From assembly GCA_001749745.1 (NCBI GenBank), contig JWTM01000290.1, forward strand, positions 62,001 through 126,000: a DNA stretch of 64,000 nt, given 5' to 3'. This document shows positions 8,072 to 16,490 of the stretch, piece after piece (within the stretch, counting starts at the first letter, position 1; every line of letters starts with the position of its first letter). The DNA is from Candidatus Marispirochaeta associata. GTDB lineage: Bacteria; Spirochaetota; Spirochaetia; JC444; Marispirochaetaceae. The position numbers and the translations under genes were made by a program. The notes under the pieces are model-generated. The model was not told the DNA's origin. It searched no databases and saw nothing but the letters and a program-made list of their open reading frames with translations.

Positions 8072-8911
8072 ATGTACGGTCTACTGGAGATAACTCCCGA
8101 GGAGTTCAGCAATATCAGCCGCCTGGTCTATACCCGCTTCGGTATCAATCTCACCGAGAAGAAGATTACCCTGGTAAAGGGGCGTCTGAACAAGATTATC
8201 AAGACCAAGGGGTATTCCAGCTTTCAGGAGTACTACGATGCAGTGCTCGCCGATACCAGCGGGAGAGAGCTCCTGGAACTGGTGGATCGGATCTCGACTA
8301 ATCACACCTACTTTTACCGCGAGGGGGACCACTTCTCGGTGCTCCGGACGCGGATACTGCCGGAGATGCTCGAGAAGGGCCGGTTGCGGGATCTCAGCGA
8401 TCTGCGACTCTGGTGCGCCGGCTGCGCGAGCGGGGAAGAGGCTTACACCCTCGCCATGGAGCTGAAGGAGTTTGCCCGGGAACGGATGCAACATCCGGCA
8501 CGGACGATCCTGGCCACCGATATCTCCTTGACCGCTCTAGAGAACGCCCAGCGGGGAGAGTATCCGGCGGAGCGACTGCGCGAACTGAGTGAGGAGAAGC
8601 GCAATCGCTACTTCCACCTGGCTGAGAACGGAACCTATCGGGTAAAGGACGAACTGCGCTCCTTGATTCTCTACAAGCGCCTTAATCTGATGAGCGAAAA
8701 CTACCCCTTCAAGAATAAATTTCATATTATCTTCTGTCGCAATGTGATGATCTATTTCGATAAGCCCACTAAGGATCATCTGGTACAGCGCATGACCGAT
8801 CTTCTCATTCCCGGGGGCTACCTTTTTATCGGACACTCCGAATCCCTCGGTCGGGACTTGAAGGAGCTGCGCTATCGGCAACCGGCCTTGTATCAGAAGG
8901 TGGCCGACTAG
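8072..8911 (+). CDS. cheR: Chemoreceptor glutamate methyltransferase CheR
   Basis: 279 aa, normal length. It transfers methyl groups from SAM to receptor glutamates for adaptation. An N-terminal helical domain (1-75) is followed by the SAM domain with the intact loop GCASGEEAYTLAM (near 116) and FCRNVMIYF (near 220), in contrast to the degenerate copy fused to CheW at the start of the window. ATG 8072 is chosen: it lies 4 nt after the cheA stop with GAGGAG at 8054-8059, whereas the in-frame ATG 8051 has no ribosome site. Adjacent to cheB by one base. Confidence 0.96.
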   Translation: MYGLLEITPEEFSNISRLVYTRFGINLTEKKITLVKGRLNKIIKTKGYSSFQEYYDAVLADTSGRELLELVDRISTNHTYFYREGDHFSVLRTRILPEMLEKGRLRDLSDLRLWCAGCASGEEAYTLAMELKEFARERMQHPARTILATDISLTALENAQRGEYPAERLRELSEEKRNRYFHLAENGTYRVKDELRSLILYKRLNLMSENYPFKNKFHIIFCRNVMIYFDKPTKDHLVQRMTDLLIPGGYLFIGHSESLGRDLKELRYRQPALYQKVAD

Positions 8912-8912
8912 T

Positions 8913-9962
8913 ATGGCAAGGATAAAGGTATTGGTAGTAGATGATTCCGCATTGGCCAGAGAGATGCTCTCGAAGGGACTCTCGCGGGATCCAGAGATCG
9001 AGGTCGTCGGTACCGCCCAGGATGTCTATGCCGCCCGGGATAAGATTGTCTTCAAGAAGCCGGATGTGCTCACCCTGGATGTGGAGATGCCCAAGATGGA
9101 CGGGGTTGATTTCTTAAGGAAGCTGATGCCCCAGTACCCTCTGCCGGTGGTGATGGTTTCGGCGTTGACCGCCCCGGGGGCGCAGATTACCCTGGAAGCC
9201 CTGGAACTGGGAGCGGTCGATTTTGTACTCAAACCCTCCTCGAGTTTTGGGAATCGCTTGGAGGAGATGCTCAGCGAGCTGAGTCAGAAGATCAAAGTGG
9301 CGGCCTTTGTCGACGTTTCTGGCTATAAAGCACGGTCTCCCATCCCTTCGGGCAGTCGTCGAAGACGGCACCTGGTGGGGGGTACCGATAAGATCCTCGC
9401 CATCGGTGCCTCGACCGGCGGAACCGTAGCCCTCCGTCAGCTGATAGAGGAGTTCCCGCCCAATATTCCCGGTACCCTGATCGTGCAGCATATGCCGCCG
9501 AAGTTCACCAAGATGTTTGCCGACCGCTTGAACGAGAAGGCTAAGGTATCAGTCTACGAGGCCAAGGACGGGGATCGGGTTACCGCCGGCCAGGTGCTTA
9601 TCGCTCCCGGCGGACAGCATATGCGTCTCAAGCGTTCCGGCGGAATCTACACGGTTACCTGCAGCGAGGGACCCAACATCAACGGTCATTGCCCCTCGGT
9701 AGACGCCCTCTTTGAATCGGTGGCGGCCGAAGCCGGCGGCAATGCGGTGGGGGCGCTCTTGACCGGAATGGGGCGGGACGGTGCGAAGGGGCTGAGGATG
9801 ATGCGTGAACACGGCGCTCAGACCCTCGCCCAGGATGAGGCCAGCTCGGTAGTCTTCGGGATGCCGAAGGAGGCTTACGAGTTGGGTGCGGTAGACACCA
9901 CCACGCCCTTGAATCAGATGACCGATGCAATTCTGGCAAAACTGGAGAGGATTAGCCCATGA
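8913..9962 (+). CDS. cheB: Chemotaxis methylesterase/deamidase CheB
   Basis: 349 aa: receiver domain (1-120, phosphorylation site D56), a linker rich in S and R (about 135-155), and the methylesterase domain with catalytic S167 (GASTGG), H193 (QHMP) and D289 (MGRDGA). It removes receptor methyl groups and is activated by CheA phosphorylation. Its stop codon overlaps the cheD start (ATGA), so the two are translationally coupled. Confidence 0.97.
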   Translation: MARIKVLVVDDSALAREMLSKGLSRDPEIEVVGTAQDVYAARDKIVFKKPDVLTLDVEMPKMDGVDFLRKLMPQYPLPVVMVSALTAPGAQITLEALELGAVDFVLKPSSSFGNRLEEMLSELSQKIKVAAFVDVSGYKARSPIPSGSRRRRHLVGGTDKILAIGASTGGTVALRQLIEEFPPNIPGTLIVQHMPPKFTKMFADRLNEKAKVSVYEAKDGDRVTAGQVLIAPGGQHMRLKRSGGIYTVTCSEGPNINGHCPSVDALFESVAAEAGGNAVGALLTGMGRDGAKGLRMMREHGAQTLAQDEASSVVFGMPKEAYELGAVDTTTPLNQMTDAILAKLERISP

Positions 9963-10435
9963 GGAAGGATGTAGGAATCGGCGATATCGCTGTAAGCGCC
10001 TCGCCTGACGACCTGATTAAGACCTATGCCCTCGGTTCCTGTGTCGCGGTTCTCGTCTACGACAAGCTTAGCCGGGTGGCGGGCATGATCCACGTCGCCC
10101 TACCGGAATCGAAGGTAAATGAGGAGAAGGGCCGTGCCAAGCCCGGTTACTTCGCCGATACCGGGATTCCGCTTCTGCTGCAGAAGTTTAGCTCCGCCGG
10201 CGGGAATCAACGCAAGGCTCAGTTCAAGCTGGTGGGGGGAGCCTCGATTCTGGACGAGAAGCGAACCTTCGATATCGGCCGCAGAAATGTAATCGCCATT
10301 AAACGGCAGCTCTGGAAATTCGGTCTCGGCGTTATCGGTGAGGATGTAGGCGGGAAGATCAGTCGCACCGTTTCGATTGCGCCCGGCAGCGGAGAGATAA
10401 TCATTAGTAACGCTCAACGGACATGGACACTGTAG
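9959..10435 (+). CDS. cheD: Chemoreceptor glutamine deamidase CheD
   Basis: 158 aa. CheD deamidates receptor glutamines, and in Bacillus and Thermotoga also binds CheC. The catalytic Cys C28 (ALGSCVAV) and His H45 (MIHVALP) are present. The start ATG overlaps the cheB stop. Together with the CheX-like protein two genes downstream, this gives the operon parts of a CheC-CheD type adaptation arm, though the downstream protein resembles CheX more than CheC. Confidence 0.95.
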   Translation: MRKDVGIGDIAVSASPDDLIKTYALGSCVAVLVYDKLSRVAGMIHVALPESKVNEEKGRAKPGYFADTGIPLLLQKFSSAGGNQRKAQFKLVGGASILDEKRTFDIGRRNVIAIKRQLWKFGLGVIGEDVGGKISRTVSIAPGSGEIIISNAQRTWTL

Positions 10436-10446
10436 GGGGAGTGGAG

Positions 10447-10815
10447 ATGAACTGGAATAAGATATTGATTGTGGACGATTCAGCTACCTCGCGGATGATT
10501 ATCCGCCGCTGCTTTCAGATTGCAGGATACGGGGAGCTGAACTTTGAAGAGGCGGAGGACGGTCTGGCGGCCCTCTCCAAGATACAACAGGAGAGTTATG
10601 ACCTGGTCATAAGCGATATCAAGATGCCGAAGATGGACGGAACCACCTTGGTAAAGAAACTTAGGCTTAATCCGGAAACGGCAGATACTCCGGTGGTGAT
10701 CATCTCTAGCGTCGGGAACGAGGCTCTGGAGGAAGACTTAGGTGCCTCCTCGGTACATGCGATTATTAAAAAACCGGTCTCCCCGGCCAAGATCCTGTCG
10801 TTTATGGAGGAGTAG
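10447..10815 (+). CDS. CheY-like response regulator
   Basis: 122 aa single receiver: acidic pair D10/D11, phosphorylation site D57 (SDIKMPKMDG), and KKP near the C-terminus. ATG 10447 is chosen because GGGGGAG lies 5 nt upstream; an in-frame ATG 24 nt earlier overlaps the end of cheD and lacks a site. It sits between cheD and a CheX-like phosphatase gene, which suggests it is that enzyme's substrate. Confidence 0.93.
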   Translation: MNWNKILIVDDSATSRMIIRRCFQIAGYGELNFEEAEDGLAALSKIQQESYDLVISDIKMPKMDGTTLVKKLRLNPETADTPVVIISSVGNEALEEDLGASSVHAIIKKPVSPAKILSFMEE

Positions 10816-10816
10816 G

Positions 10817-11275
10817 ATGGACGTAGAGAAGATAAAAACCAGCCTTGATGCCGCCGTCATGCAGAGTTTCGGCGATATGGCCTTCATCGATGTGGTTTCC
10901 ACCGAGCCTCAGGCGGTCGATCACGGCCAGATTATGATTCTGGAGATAACCAAACCGACCCGGGGCGAGATTTACCTTATCATGTCCAAGGAGGGGAAGC
11001 AGCAGGCGGTGGAGAATATTCACGGTGACTCCTGGGACCAGCTCACGCCGGCGCAGATAGACGACTGTCTCCTCGAGCTCCTGAATGTGCTGGGAGGGAA
11101 TTTCCTGAGCGACTACTACGGCGAGAATGTAAGCTACAGTCTTAGTTTCCCCCAGGTTATTTTCGACGAGAGCGAGTTGCCCGATCTGAATGAATTTGTG
11201 AAATTTACCTATGATGCCGAGGATGTTCCTTTCTCCGTGGCCATCAAACTGGATCTTGAAGGAGCCCATGCGTGA
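10817..11275 (+). CDS. CheX-like chemotaxis phosphatase
   Basis: 152 aa. Sequence is divergent, but residues 87-95 read ELLNVLGGN, which fits the CheC/CheX signature E-x-x-N followed by G-N, on a long helix. The protein is cytoplasmic with no other domain. ATG 10817 follows the upstream cheY stop by one base, with GGAGGAG just upstream; the frame stays open further 5' only through overlap with cheY. The stop overlaps the next start (GTGA). It is probably the CheY-P phosphatase of the second system; only one E-x-x-N site is seen, as in CheX. Confidence 0.8.
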   Translation: MDVEKIKTSLDAAVMQSFGDMAFIDVVSTEPQAVDHGQIMILEITKPTRGEIYLIMSKEGKQQAVENIHGDSWDQLTPAQIDDCLLELLNVLGGNFLSDYYGENVSYSLSFPQVIFDESELPDLNEFVKFTYDAEDVPFSVAIKLDLEGAHA

Positions 11276-11670
11276 GAATCTTGATTGTCGAGGACGATTT
11301 CGCAAGCCGTAAGTTGATGCAGAAGTTCTTGAGTCCCTACGGTGTCTGTGAGGTGGTAGTAGACGGTGAAGAGGCGGTGAATGCCTTTCAGGACTCCCTG
11401 GAGCAGGAGCAGTTCTTCGATCTGGTTTGCCTGGATATAATGTTGCCCAAGATGGACGGCCAGAAAGTACTAAAAGCGATCCGCGAAATGGAAGCCGCCC
11501 GGGGAATCCTGGGGCGGGACGGTACGAAGGTAATCATGACCACCGCCCTGAGCGATACCTCGAATATCATCTCCGCTTTCAGGTCTCAGTGCGAAGGCTA
11601 TGTGACCAAGCCGGTGAGCCGGCAGCGTCTCCTGACCGAGATGCGGGAGTTGGGACTGCTGGTCGAGTAG
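11272..11670 (+). CDS. CheY-like response regulator
   Basis: 132 aa receiver domain: E7/D8/D9 acidic cluster, phosphorylation site D55 (LDIMLPKMDG), conserved Lys in VTKPV near the C-terminus. GTG start overlapping the stop of the CheX-like gene, with GAAGGAG 7 nt upstream. Last gene of the second chemotaxis operon; it converges on the neuB-like gene with 3 nt between the stop codons and no visible terminator. Confidence 0.92.
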   Translation: MRILIVEDDFASRKLMQKFLSPYGVCEVVVDGEEAVNAFQDSLEQEQFFDLVCLDIMLPKMDGQKVLKAIREMEAARGILGRDGTKVIMTTALSDTSNIISAFRSQCEGYVTKPVSRQRLLTEMRELGLLVE

Positions 11671-11673
11671 AGC

Positions 11674-12771
11674 CTAGCGGAGAATATCCTCCCAGCGGAG
11701 CCCCTCGCCGGCCTCGATTCGACGCTCCGCTTTTCGCCCCAGGACATGGGGCAGATAACGAGGATGGAGCCCGGGAGTCAGGATTTTTTCGGTCCTGAGG
11801 AGCGCAATATTCCCCTCCCTAAGGGTTTCTCCCGCTTCAATCCTGGTAAGGGCATGGATGGAGCGGTTGGTCCGGCCGTAGTTCGATGCCTCCGACGGGG
11901 CGAGTATCTTTCTCCCGTCCCCCAGAACCGCCTCGATCCGCTTTTCCCCGAACTGCTTGCAGAGGGATTCTTGGAGTTCTTCCGCCGGTAAGCCTTCGGC
12001 CGCCTTTAACGCCCGGGCCAGGGTCGAGAAGCCTTCAGGATCCAGCGCCACGGGATCATCCAGGCCGCCGCCTGATGTATCGAGGGTGAAATGTTTCTCC
12101 AGCGCCCTGCACTCTACCAGCATTCCGCACAGGGGAACCAGTTCGGGATCCAGGCTGTGGTCGGAGATTCCCACCGGCAGGCCGAAGAGACGCCCATAGA
12201 GCGGCAGAAGCCGCAGGTTGTACTCCTCCGGCGGGGCGGGATAGCTGGTGACGCAGTGCATTAACATATGAGATCCCTCTCCCAGCACAGCCAGCGCCTC
12301 CTCGATGTCGCCCAGTCGGCTCACTCCGGTGGAGAGGATGCAGTCGACTCCTCTGGTTGCGGCTTCGCGAAGGAGCGGCAGGTGGTTTAATTCCGGCGAG
12401 GCGATCTTGACTCGCTTCACGCCCCCCTCGATAAGCTCACTAAGGCTCCGGAGACCGAAAGGGGTGCAAAGGAAATCCACCCCGCGGGCCTGGGCCTCTT
12501 CCTGTAGTCGGGCGAGGAACTCCGGACCGGTCTCCAGGGAACGGAAGACCTCATAGAGCGGGGTATCTCCGCCGGGAAGCGGTACGAGACCGGTCCTGGG
12601 GTGGATGATCTCATCGGCGTAGACGTGCTGAAACTTGACGCAGTCGGCGCCGCTCTCCACTGCCGCCGCAATGATCTCCAGCGCCCGGGAGAGATCCCCG
12701 CCGTGGCTCGTGCCTGCCTCGGCGATCAGATAGGGACTCCTTAGGCTTCGATTAGCGGGATCCGGCTTCAT
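11674..12771 (-). CDS. NeuB-family nonulosonic (sialic) acid synthase
   Basis: 365 aa. The NeuB family condenses phosphoenolpyruvate with an N-acetyl amino sugar to make sialic, legionaminic or pseudaminic acid. The N-terminal TIM-barrel shows AEAGTSHGGD (near 18), DCVKFQ (near 44), CTPFG (near 103), and the C-terminal 65 residues form an SAF/antifreeze-like domain (NRSIHALTRIEAG). The start overlaps the end of pncB by 20 nt, so it is the third gene of the pncA-pncB operon. No other nonulosonate gene is in view. A role in flagellin or surface glycosylation is inference; the exact sugar cannot be told. Confidence 0.85.
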   Translation of the reverse strand: MKPDPANRSLRSPYLIAEAGTSHGGDLSRALEIIAAAVESGADCVKFQHVYADEIIHPRTGLVPLPGGDTPLYEVFRSLETGPEFLARLQEEAQARGVDFLCTPFGLRSLSELIEGGVKRVKIASPELNHLPLLREAATRGVDCILSTGVSRLGDIEEALAVLGEGSHMLMHCVTSYPAPPEEYNLRLLPLYGRLFGLPVGISDHSLDPELVPLCGMLVECRALEKHFTLDTSGGGLDDPVALDPEGFSTLARALKAAEGLPAEELQESLCKQFGEKRIEAVLGDGRKILAPSEASNYGRTNRSIHALTRIEAGETLREGNIALLRTEKILTPGLHPRYLPHVLGRKAERRIEAGEGLRWEDILR

Positions 12772-14176
12772 CGATCATCCTGAATTTGAGATCCCGCAAT
12801 TCGCGGGAGAGGGAGATTTTGTACTCGTGGGGGTTGATGATCCGCAGGAAACTCTCGTCCAGACTCTTCAGCTGCGAGATAACCCACTCCCGTTGCGCCT
12901 GCAGGGGTTGGGCCGGTGAGCAGATGCGGCCCTCCTGCATAACCGGTTGAAGCTGCTCCTCGACCCGGTCGTAGTCGCTCGTAACGCGATGCTTGTAGTG
13001 GATAGTAGGGTGATAGAGGGTGATCTCGCCCCGGGGCGTCTCCTCGTTTATCAAGGCGATCATATCCCGCAGAGGGGAACCGTTTCCATCGAATAGGCGG
13101 TAGACCTGCTTAATCCCGGGATTGGTCATCTTGGCCGGGTTATCGGATACCTTCATCGAAGGGGAGAAGCCATCTGCCTGACGCCGGGCTGCGAGTTTGT
13201 AGACGCCGGTTAGAGAAGCGTCGGGATGGCCGGTGGCAAGCTGAGTGCCTACTCCCCACAGGTCGATCGGGGAGCCCTCGTCGATCAGCTGAGCGATAAT
13301 CTGTTCGTTGAGATCCCCGGAGACGGCGATAATCGCATCCTCTAGGCCGGCATGATCCAATCCGGAACGCACTTGCTTGCTTAGATAGGCAAGATCCCCC
13401 GAGTCGAGCCGGACGCCGAGCCGCTTGCCCCTCTTTTGAAGCTCCCGGCCGACCTCGATCGCATTCGGCAGGCCCGAGCCGAGGGTATCGTAGGTGTCGA
13501 TCAGCAGGATGGCCGCATCGGGGTAGAGCTCCGCATAGCGGCGGAAGGCCTCGGCTTCGGAATCGAAGGACATCACCCAGGAGTGGGCCATGGTTCCCGA
13601 GACCGGAATAGCGAACTCCTTTCCCGCCAGGGTATTGGAGGTTCCTGCGGCTCCGCCGAGGTAGGCAGCCTTCGAGGCTCTCAGCGCCCCGTCGTAGCCC
13701 TGGGCGCGGCGCATGCCGAACTCGAGAATCTTCCCGTACCGGGAGGCCGCATAGACCCGGGCGGCCTTGGTGGCGATCAAGGACTGAAAATTGATCACGT
13801 TCAATACCAGGCTCTCGATAAGCTGAGCCTCGATCAGCGGGGCGTGAACCCGGATCAACGGTTCTCCGGGGTGTACGAGGCTTCCCTCCCGGAAGGCAAA
13901 GAGATCCCCGGAGAAGCGAAAATCGCGTAGATAGGTCAAGAACTCCCGGTCGAAGCTCCCGTCTTCCTCTAGATAGGCGAGGTCGTCGTCGCTGAAGCGA
14001 AGCCCTTCCAGGTCGGCTAAAAGATCCGCTAATCCGGCAAAGATCGTATAGCCGCCGCTGAAGGGGTGCCTCCGGAAGAACATATCGAAGACCACATCGG
14101 GATTATGCCCGTGACGCAAATAACCCTGGGCCATGGTGAGTTCATAGAAGTCGGTAAAGAGGGGAGAGACGGGCAT
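12752..14176 (-). CDS. pncB: Nicotinate phosphoribosyltransferase
   Basis: 474 aa. It converts nicotinate and PRPP to nicotinate mononucleotide in NAD salvage. Typical N-terminus (LFTDFYELTMAQGYLR), the SGTMAHSWVMSF segment (near residue 196) that carries the active-site His region, and the GVGTQLATG phosphate-binding stretch are present. Start ATG overlaps the pncA stop by one base (TAATG), so the pair is coupled. It uses the nicotinate made by the upstream nicotinamidase. Confidence 0.95.
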   Translation of the reverse strand: MPVSPLFTDFYELTMAQGYLRHGHNPDVVFDMFFRRHPFSGGYTIFAGLADLLADLEGLRFSDDDLAYLEEDGSFDREFLTYLRDFRFSGDLFAFREGSLVHPGEPLIRVHAPLIEAQLIESLVLNVINFQSLIATKAARVYAASRYGKILEFGMRRAQGYDGALRASKAAYLGGAAGTSNTLAGKEFAIPVSGTMAHSWVMSFDSEAEAFRRYAELYPDAAILLIDTYDTLGSGLPNAIEVGRELQKRGKRLGVRLDSGDLAYLSKQVRSGLDHAGLEDAIIAVSGDLNEQIIAQLIDEGSPIDLWGVGTQLATGHPDASLTGVYKLAARRQADGFSPSMKVSDNPAKMTNPGIKQVYRLFDGNGSPLRDMIALINEETPRGEITLYHPTIHYKHRVTSDYDRVEEQLQPVMQEGRICSPAQPLQAQREWVISQLKSLDESFLRIINPHEYKISLSRELRDLKFRMIDEAGSR

Positions 14177-14790
14177 TAGAGCTCGCTCGAGTCTAGGATG
14201 CGTGCTCCCTCTGTTCGCATCGTCTCCAGTCGCTCCTCTATGCTGCCGGGCGGAAAACCGACGCCTCGAACGCAGTCGCCGAGTAGGGTAACCTTGTAGC
14301 CGAGCTTGAGGGCGTCCATGACGGAGAAAAAGACGCAGTAGTCGGTGGCCAGACCGCCGATAACGAGATCATCGATCCCGAGTCCCTTCAGATAGCCGTC
14401 CAGACCGGTGGGTGTAGTGTGGTCGTTCTCGAAGAAGGCCGAGTAGGAGTCGAGTTTCGGTGAGCTGCCTTTATGAATAATCATGCTTAAGGGGGCGGTA
14501 TCGAATGCCGGATGAAACTCGGCGCCCGGTGTTCCCTGTACGCAGTGATCGGGCCAGAGAACCTGTTCGATGCCGTCGAGGTCGATGGTGTCCTGAATGC
14601 TGCGTCCCGGATGGTTGGAGGCGAATGAGGCATGATCTGCCGGATGCCAGTCCCGGGTAGCGACCACGGTGTCGAATCGAGGCGCAATAGCATTGATCGG
14701 CGGGACGATCATATCCCCCTCGTCCACGGCGAGGGCGCCGCCGGGGCAAAAATCCTGTTGCAGGTCGACTATAATCAGAGCTTGTTTCAT
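14176..14790 (-). CDS. pncA: Nicotinamidase
   Basis: 204 aa. It hydrolyses nicotinamide to nicotinate. Motifs of the cysteine-hydrolase fold: VDLQQDF (Asp near 9), metal-binding RDWHPADHASF (near 52-62), and the nucleophile Cys in ATDYCVFFS (near 152). ATG 14790 is chosen on homology; the frame runs 45 nt further upstream but without a plausible start. There is no Shine-Dalgarno: TACAAT lies only 6 nt before the ATG, so the mRNA is predicted to be leaderless. Operon pncA-pncB-neuB-like. Confidence 0.94.
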   Translation of the reverse strand: MKQALIIVDLQQDFCPGGALAVDEGDMIVPPINAIAPRFDTVVATRDWHPADHASFASNHPGRSIQDTIDLDGIEQVLWPDHCVQGTPGAEFHPAFDTAPLSMIIHKGSSPKLDSYSAFFENDHTTPTGLDGYLKGLGIDDLVIGGLATDYCVFFSVMDALKLGYKVTLLGDCVRGVGFPPGSIEERLETMRTEGARILDSSEL

Positions 14791-14796
14791 AAGACC

Positions 14797-14824
14797 ATTG
14801 TAGCATAGTAAGGGAGGATGAAAA
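14797..14824 (-). promoter_or_regulatory. Promoter of pncA abutting the start codon
   Basis: On the minus strand TTTTCA (14819-14824), a 16-bp spacer, TACAAT (14797-14802), then 6 nt and the pncA ATG. The expected start point falls on or next to the A of the ATG, giving no 5' leader. Confidence 0.6.
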
Positions 14825-14828
14825 ATGC

Positions 14829-14857
14829 TCGACACAGTGCTACTATATGACTACAAT
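14829..14857 (+). promoter_or_regulatory. Sigma-70-type promoter of the 70-aa gene
   Basis: TCGACA (14829-14834), a 17-bp spacer, TACAAT (14852-14857); start point expected near 14864, ahead of a GAGGAGGAAG ribosome site. It is divergent from the pncA promoter, with the -35 boxes separated by 4 bp. Confidence 0.7.
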
Positions 14858-14886
14858 TTACTACAGTAGATATTGAGGAGGAAGTT

Positions 14887-15099
14887 ATGACCACAATCGT
14901 ATGTGATGTAACCAAGAAAGCTATCCCCGACGCCCAGCGCGGCATTAACTATGTGACCATTCTCGACAAAACCTTGTCGATGGCAGCCTGGGAGGATTTC
15001 GAGAAGAAGGTCAGCGAGAAGATGAAGAAGGAGAAAGAGTACTCCTTCATGAATTACAAGAAGATATACCGCGACACCCTTAATCAGGTCTGCAAATAG
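14887..15099 (+). CDS. Small conserved-looking protein of unknown function
   Basis: 70 aa, highly charged, two Cys (C6 and C69 at opposite ends), no signal peptide or membrane segment. The C-terminal half is Lys-rich and helical (repeated EKK/KMKKEK runs). I do not recognise the family. The gene is convincing because it has its own good promoter, a strong GAGGAGGAAG ribosome site 5 nt before the ATG, and a terminator right behind it. It stands alone between divergent pncA and convergent serS. A small nucleic-acid-binding protein would fit its composition, but this is only a guess. Confidence 0.8.
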   Translation: MTTIVCDVTKKAIPDAQRGINYVTILDKTLSMAAWEDFEKKVSEKMKKEKEYSFMNYKKIYRDTLNQVCK

Positions 15100-15110
15100 G
15101 GATCAACTGG

Positions 15111-15148
15111 GAACCGCCGACGAGATCATCGGCGGTTCTCTCTCCTTT
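15111..15148 (+). terminator. Terminator after the 70-aa gene
   Basis: 10-bp stem GAACCGCCGA/TCGGCGGTTC with an 8-nt loop, followed by a pyrimidine-rich tract with short T runs. It lies 11 nt after the stop codon. The T tract is weak, but the stem is GC-rich. It may also limit read-through from serS on the other strand. Confidence 0.7.
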
Positions 15149-15159
15149 ATTCGTGCGGA

Positions 15160-16437
15160 CTATTTGCGGGGGCCGATCCGGTCGAACCCGGTATAGGGCA
15201 CCAGGGCCTGCGGTATGCGGACGGTGCCGTCGGCCTCTTGGAAGTTCTCCAGCACCGCGATGATTGCCCGTGAGACGGCGATGGCTGTCCCGTTCAGCAT
15301 GTGCACAAACTGATTCTTGCCCTCATCCTTGAAGCGAACCCCTAAACGCCGCGCCTGATAATCGGTACAGTTCGAAGTACTGGTGATCTCTCCCCAATCC
15401 CCCGATTCGCCCCGACCGGGCATCCAGGCTTCCAGATCGAATTTGCGGTAGGCGGGACTACCCAAATCGCCGGTACAGGTATCGACTACCCGGAAAGGGA
15501 TCTCCAGACCCTTGAAAATCTTCTCCTCGATAGCCAGGAGCTCCTCATGGATCCGGTCGGAATCCTCGGGACGGCAATAGACGAACATCTCCACCTTGGA
15601 GAATTGATGTACCCGGTAGAGCCCCTTCGAATACTGCCCGGCTGCTCCGGCTTCCCGGCGGAAGCAGTGACTGAGGCCGGCCATCTTGATCGGCATGGCG
15701 CTTGCGTCGAGGATCTGTCCCGCGTGGTAGCCGCCCAAGGTAATCTCCGCGGTCCCGACCAGACAGGTGCCTGTTCCCTCCAGGTTGTAGATGTTGCTCT
15801 CATCGCCCCGGGGATTGAAGCCGATTCCCTCGAGAACCTCCTCCTTGGCGATGTCCGGGGTTATGGTGGCCACGAAGCCGTGCTGTGTCAGGATGTCCAG
15901 GGCATAACGGGTAAGGGCTAATTCGAGGAAGACCGCCTCGTTCTTTAAATAGTAGAACTTGGTGCCCGAGACGCGGGCGGCGGTGTCGAAATCGATCAGA
16001 TCGAGACTGTCCGCCAGTTCCACATGATCCTTAGGGGTAAAATCAAATTGCGTCGGCTCGCCGAAGCGCTTGATCTCCAGATTGTCCTTATCTTCTTTAC
16101 CTACCGGCGCATCGGGATGAGCCATGTTGGGAATGCGTTTGGCTTCGGCGTCGAGTTCCTCGTTGATGCGCCCCAGCTCCTCCTCTTGAGCGGAGATCAG
16201 CTCCTTGAGCCGCTTTCCCTCTTCCACCAAAGGCATGCGCTCCTCGGGGGGCATCTTGCCTTTCATCTTTCCGGCGTTCTCGTTCCGGAGTCGGCGGTTC
16301 TCCTCGACCTTGGCAATCAGGGTATTGCGTTCCTCATAGAGCGAGAGGAGTTTCTCTAAGTCGGCCTCCATGAACCGGTTGGCGATATTCGTCCGCACGG
16401 CGTCGGCGTTGTCGCGGATAAACTTAAGATCTAACAT
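15160..16437 (-). CDS. serS: Seryl-tRNA synthetase
   Basis: 425 aa, the usual length. It charges tRNA-Ser. The N-terminal long coiled-coil arm (about 30-105, charged heptads) binds the tRNA; the class II catalytic domain shows motif 2 ([12 protein letters not shown], near 265) and motif 3 ([17 protein letters not shown], near 390). Last gene of a long minus-strand run; GAGGTAGG lies upstream of the ATG. Spacing of 53 nt from proC leaves room for an own promoter, but none is clear. Confidence 0.97.
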   Translation of the reverse strand: MLDLKFIRDNADAVRTNIANRFMEADLEKLLSLYEERNTLIAKVEENRRLRNENAGKMKGKMPPEERMPLVEEGKRLKELISAQEEELGRINEELDAEAKRIPNMAHPDAPVGKEDKDNLEIKRFGEPTQFDFTPKDHVELADSLDLIDFDTAARVSGTKFYYLKNEAVFLELALTRYALDILTQHGFVATITPDIAKEEVLEGIGFNPRGDESNIYNLEGTGTCLVGTAEITLGGYHAGQILDASAMPIKMAGLSHCFRREAGAAGQYSKGLYRVHQFSKVEMFVYCRPEDSDRIHEELLAIEEKIFKGLEIPFRVVDTCTGDLGSPAYRKFDLEAWMPGRGESGDWGEITSTSNCTDYQARRLGVRFKDEGKNQFVHMLNGTAIAVSRAIIAVLENFQEADGTVRIPQALVPYTGFDRIGPRK

Positions 16438-16490
16438 GCTGTACCTACCTCTATCTTCTTATGACAATCACCGGTGCAATACCAGCGTCG

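Noticed and set aside
11671..11673. A terminator between the convergent cheY and neuB-like genes
   Set aside because: Only 3 nt separate the stops and no hairpin with a T tract is seen inside the gene ends.
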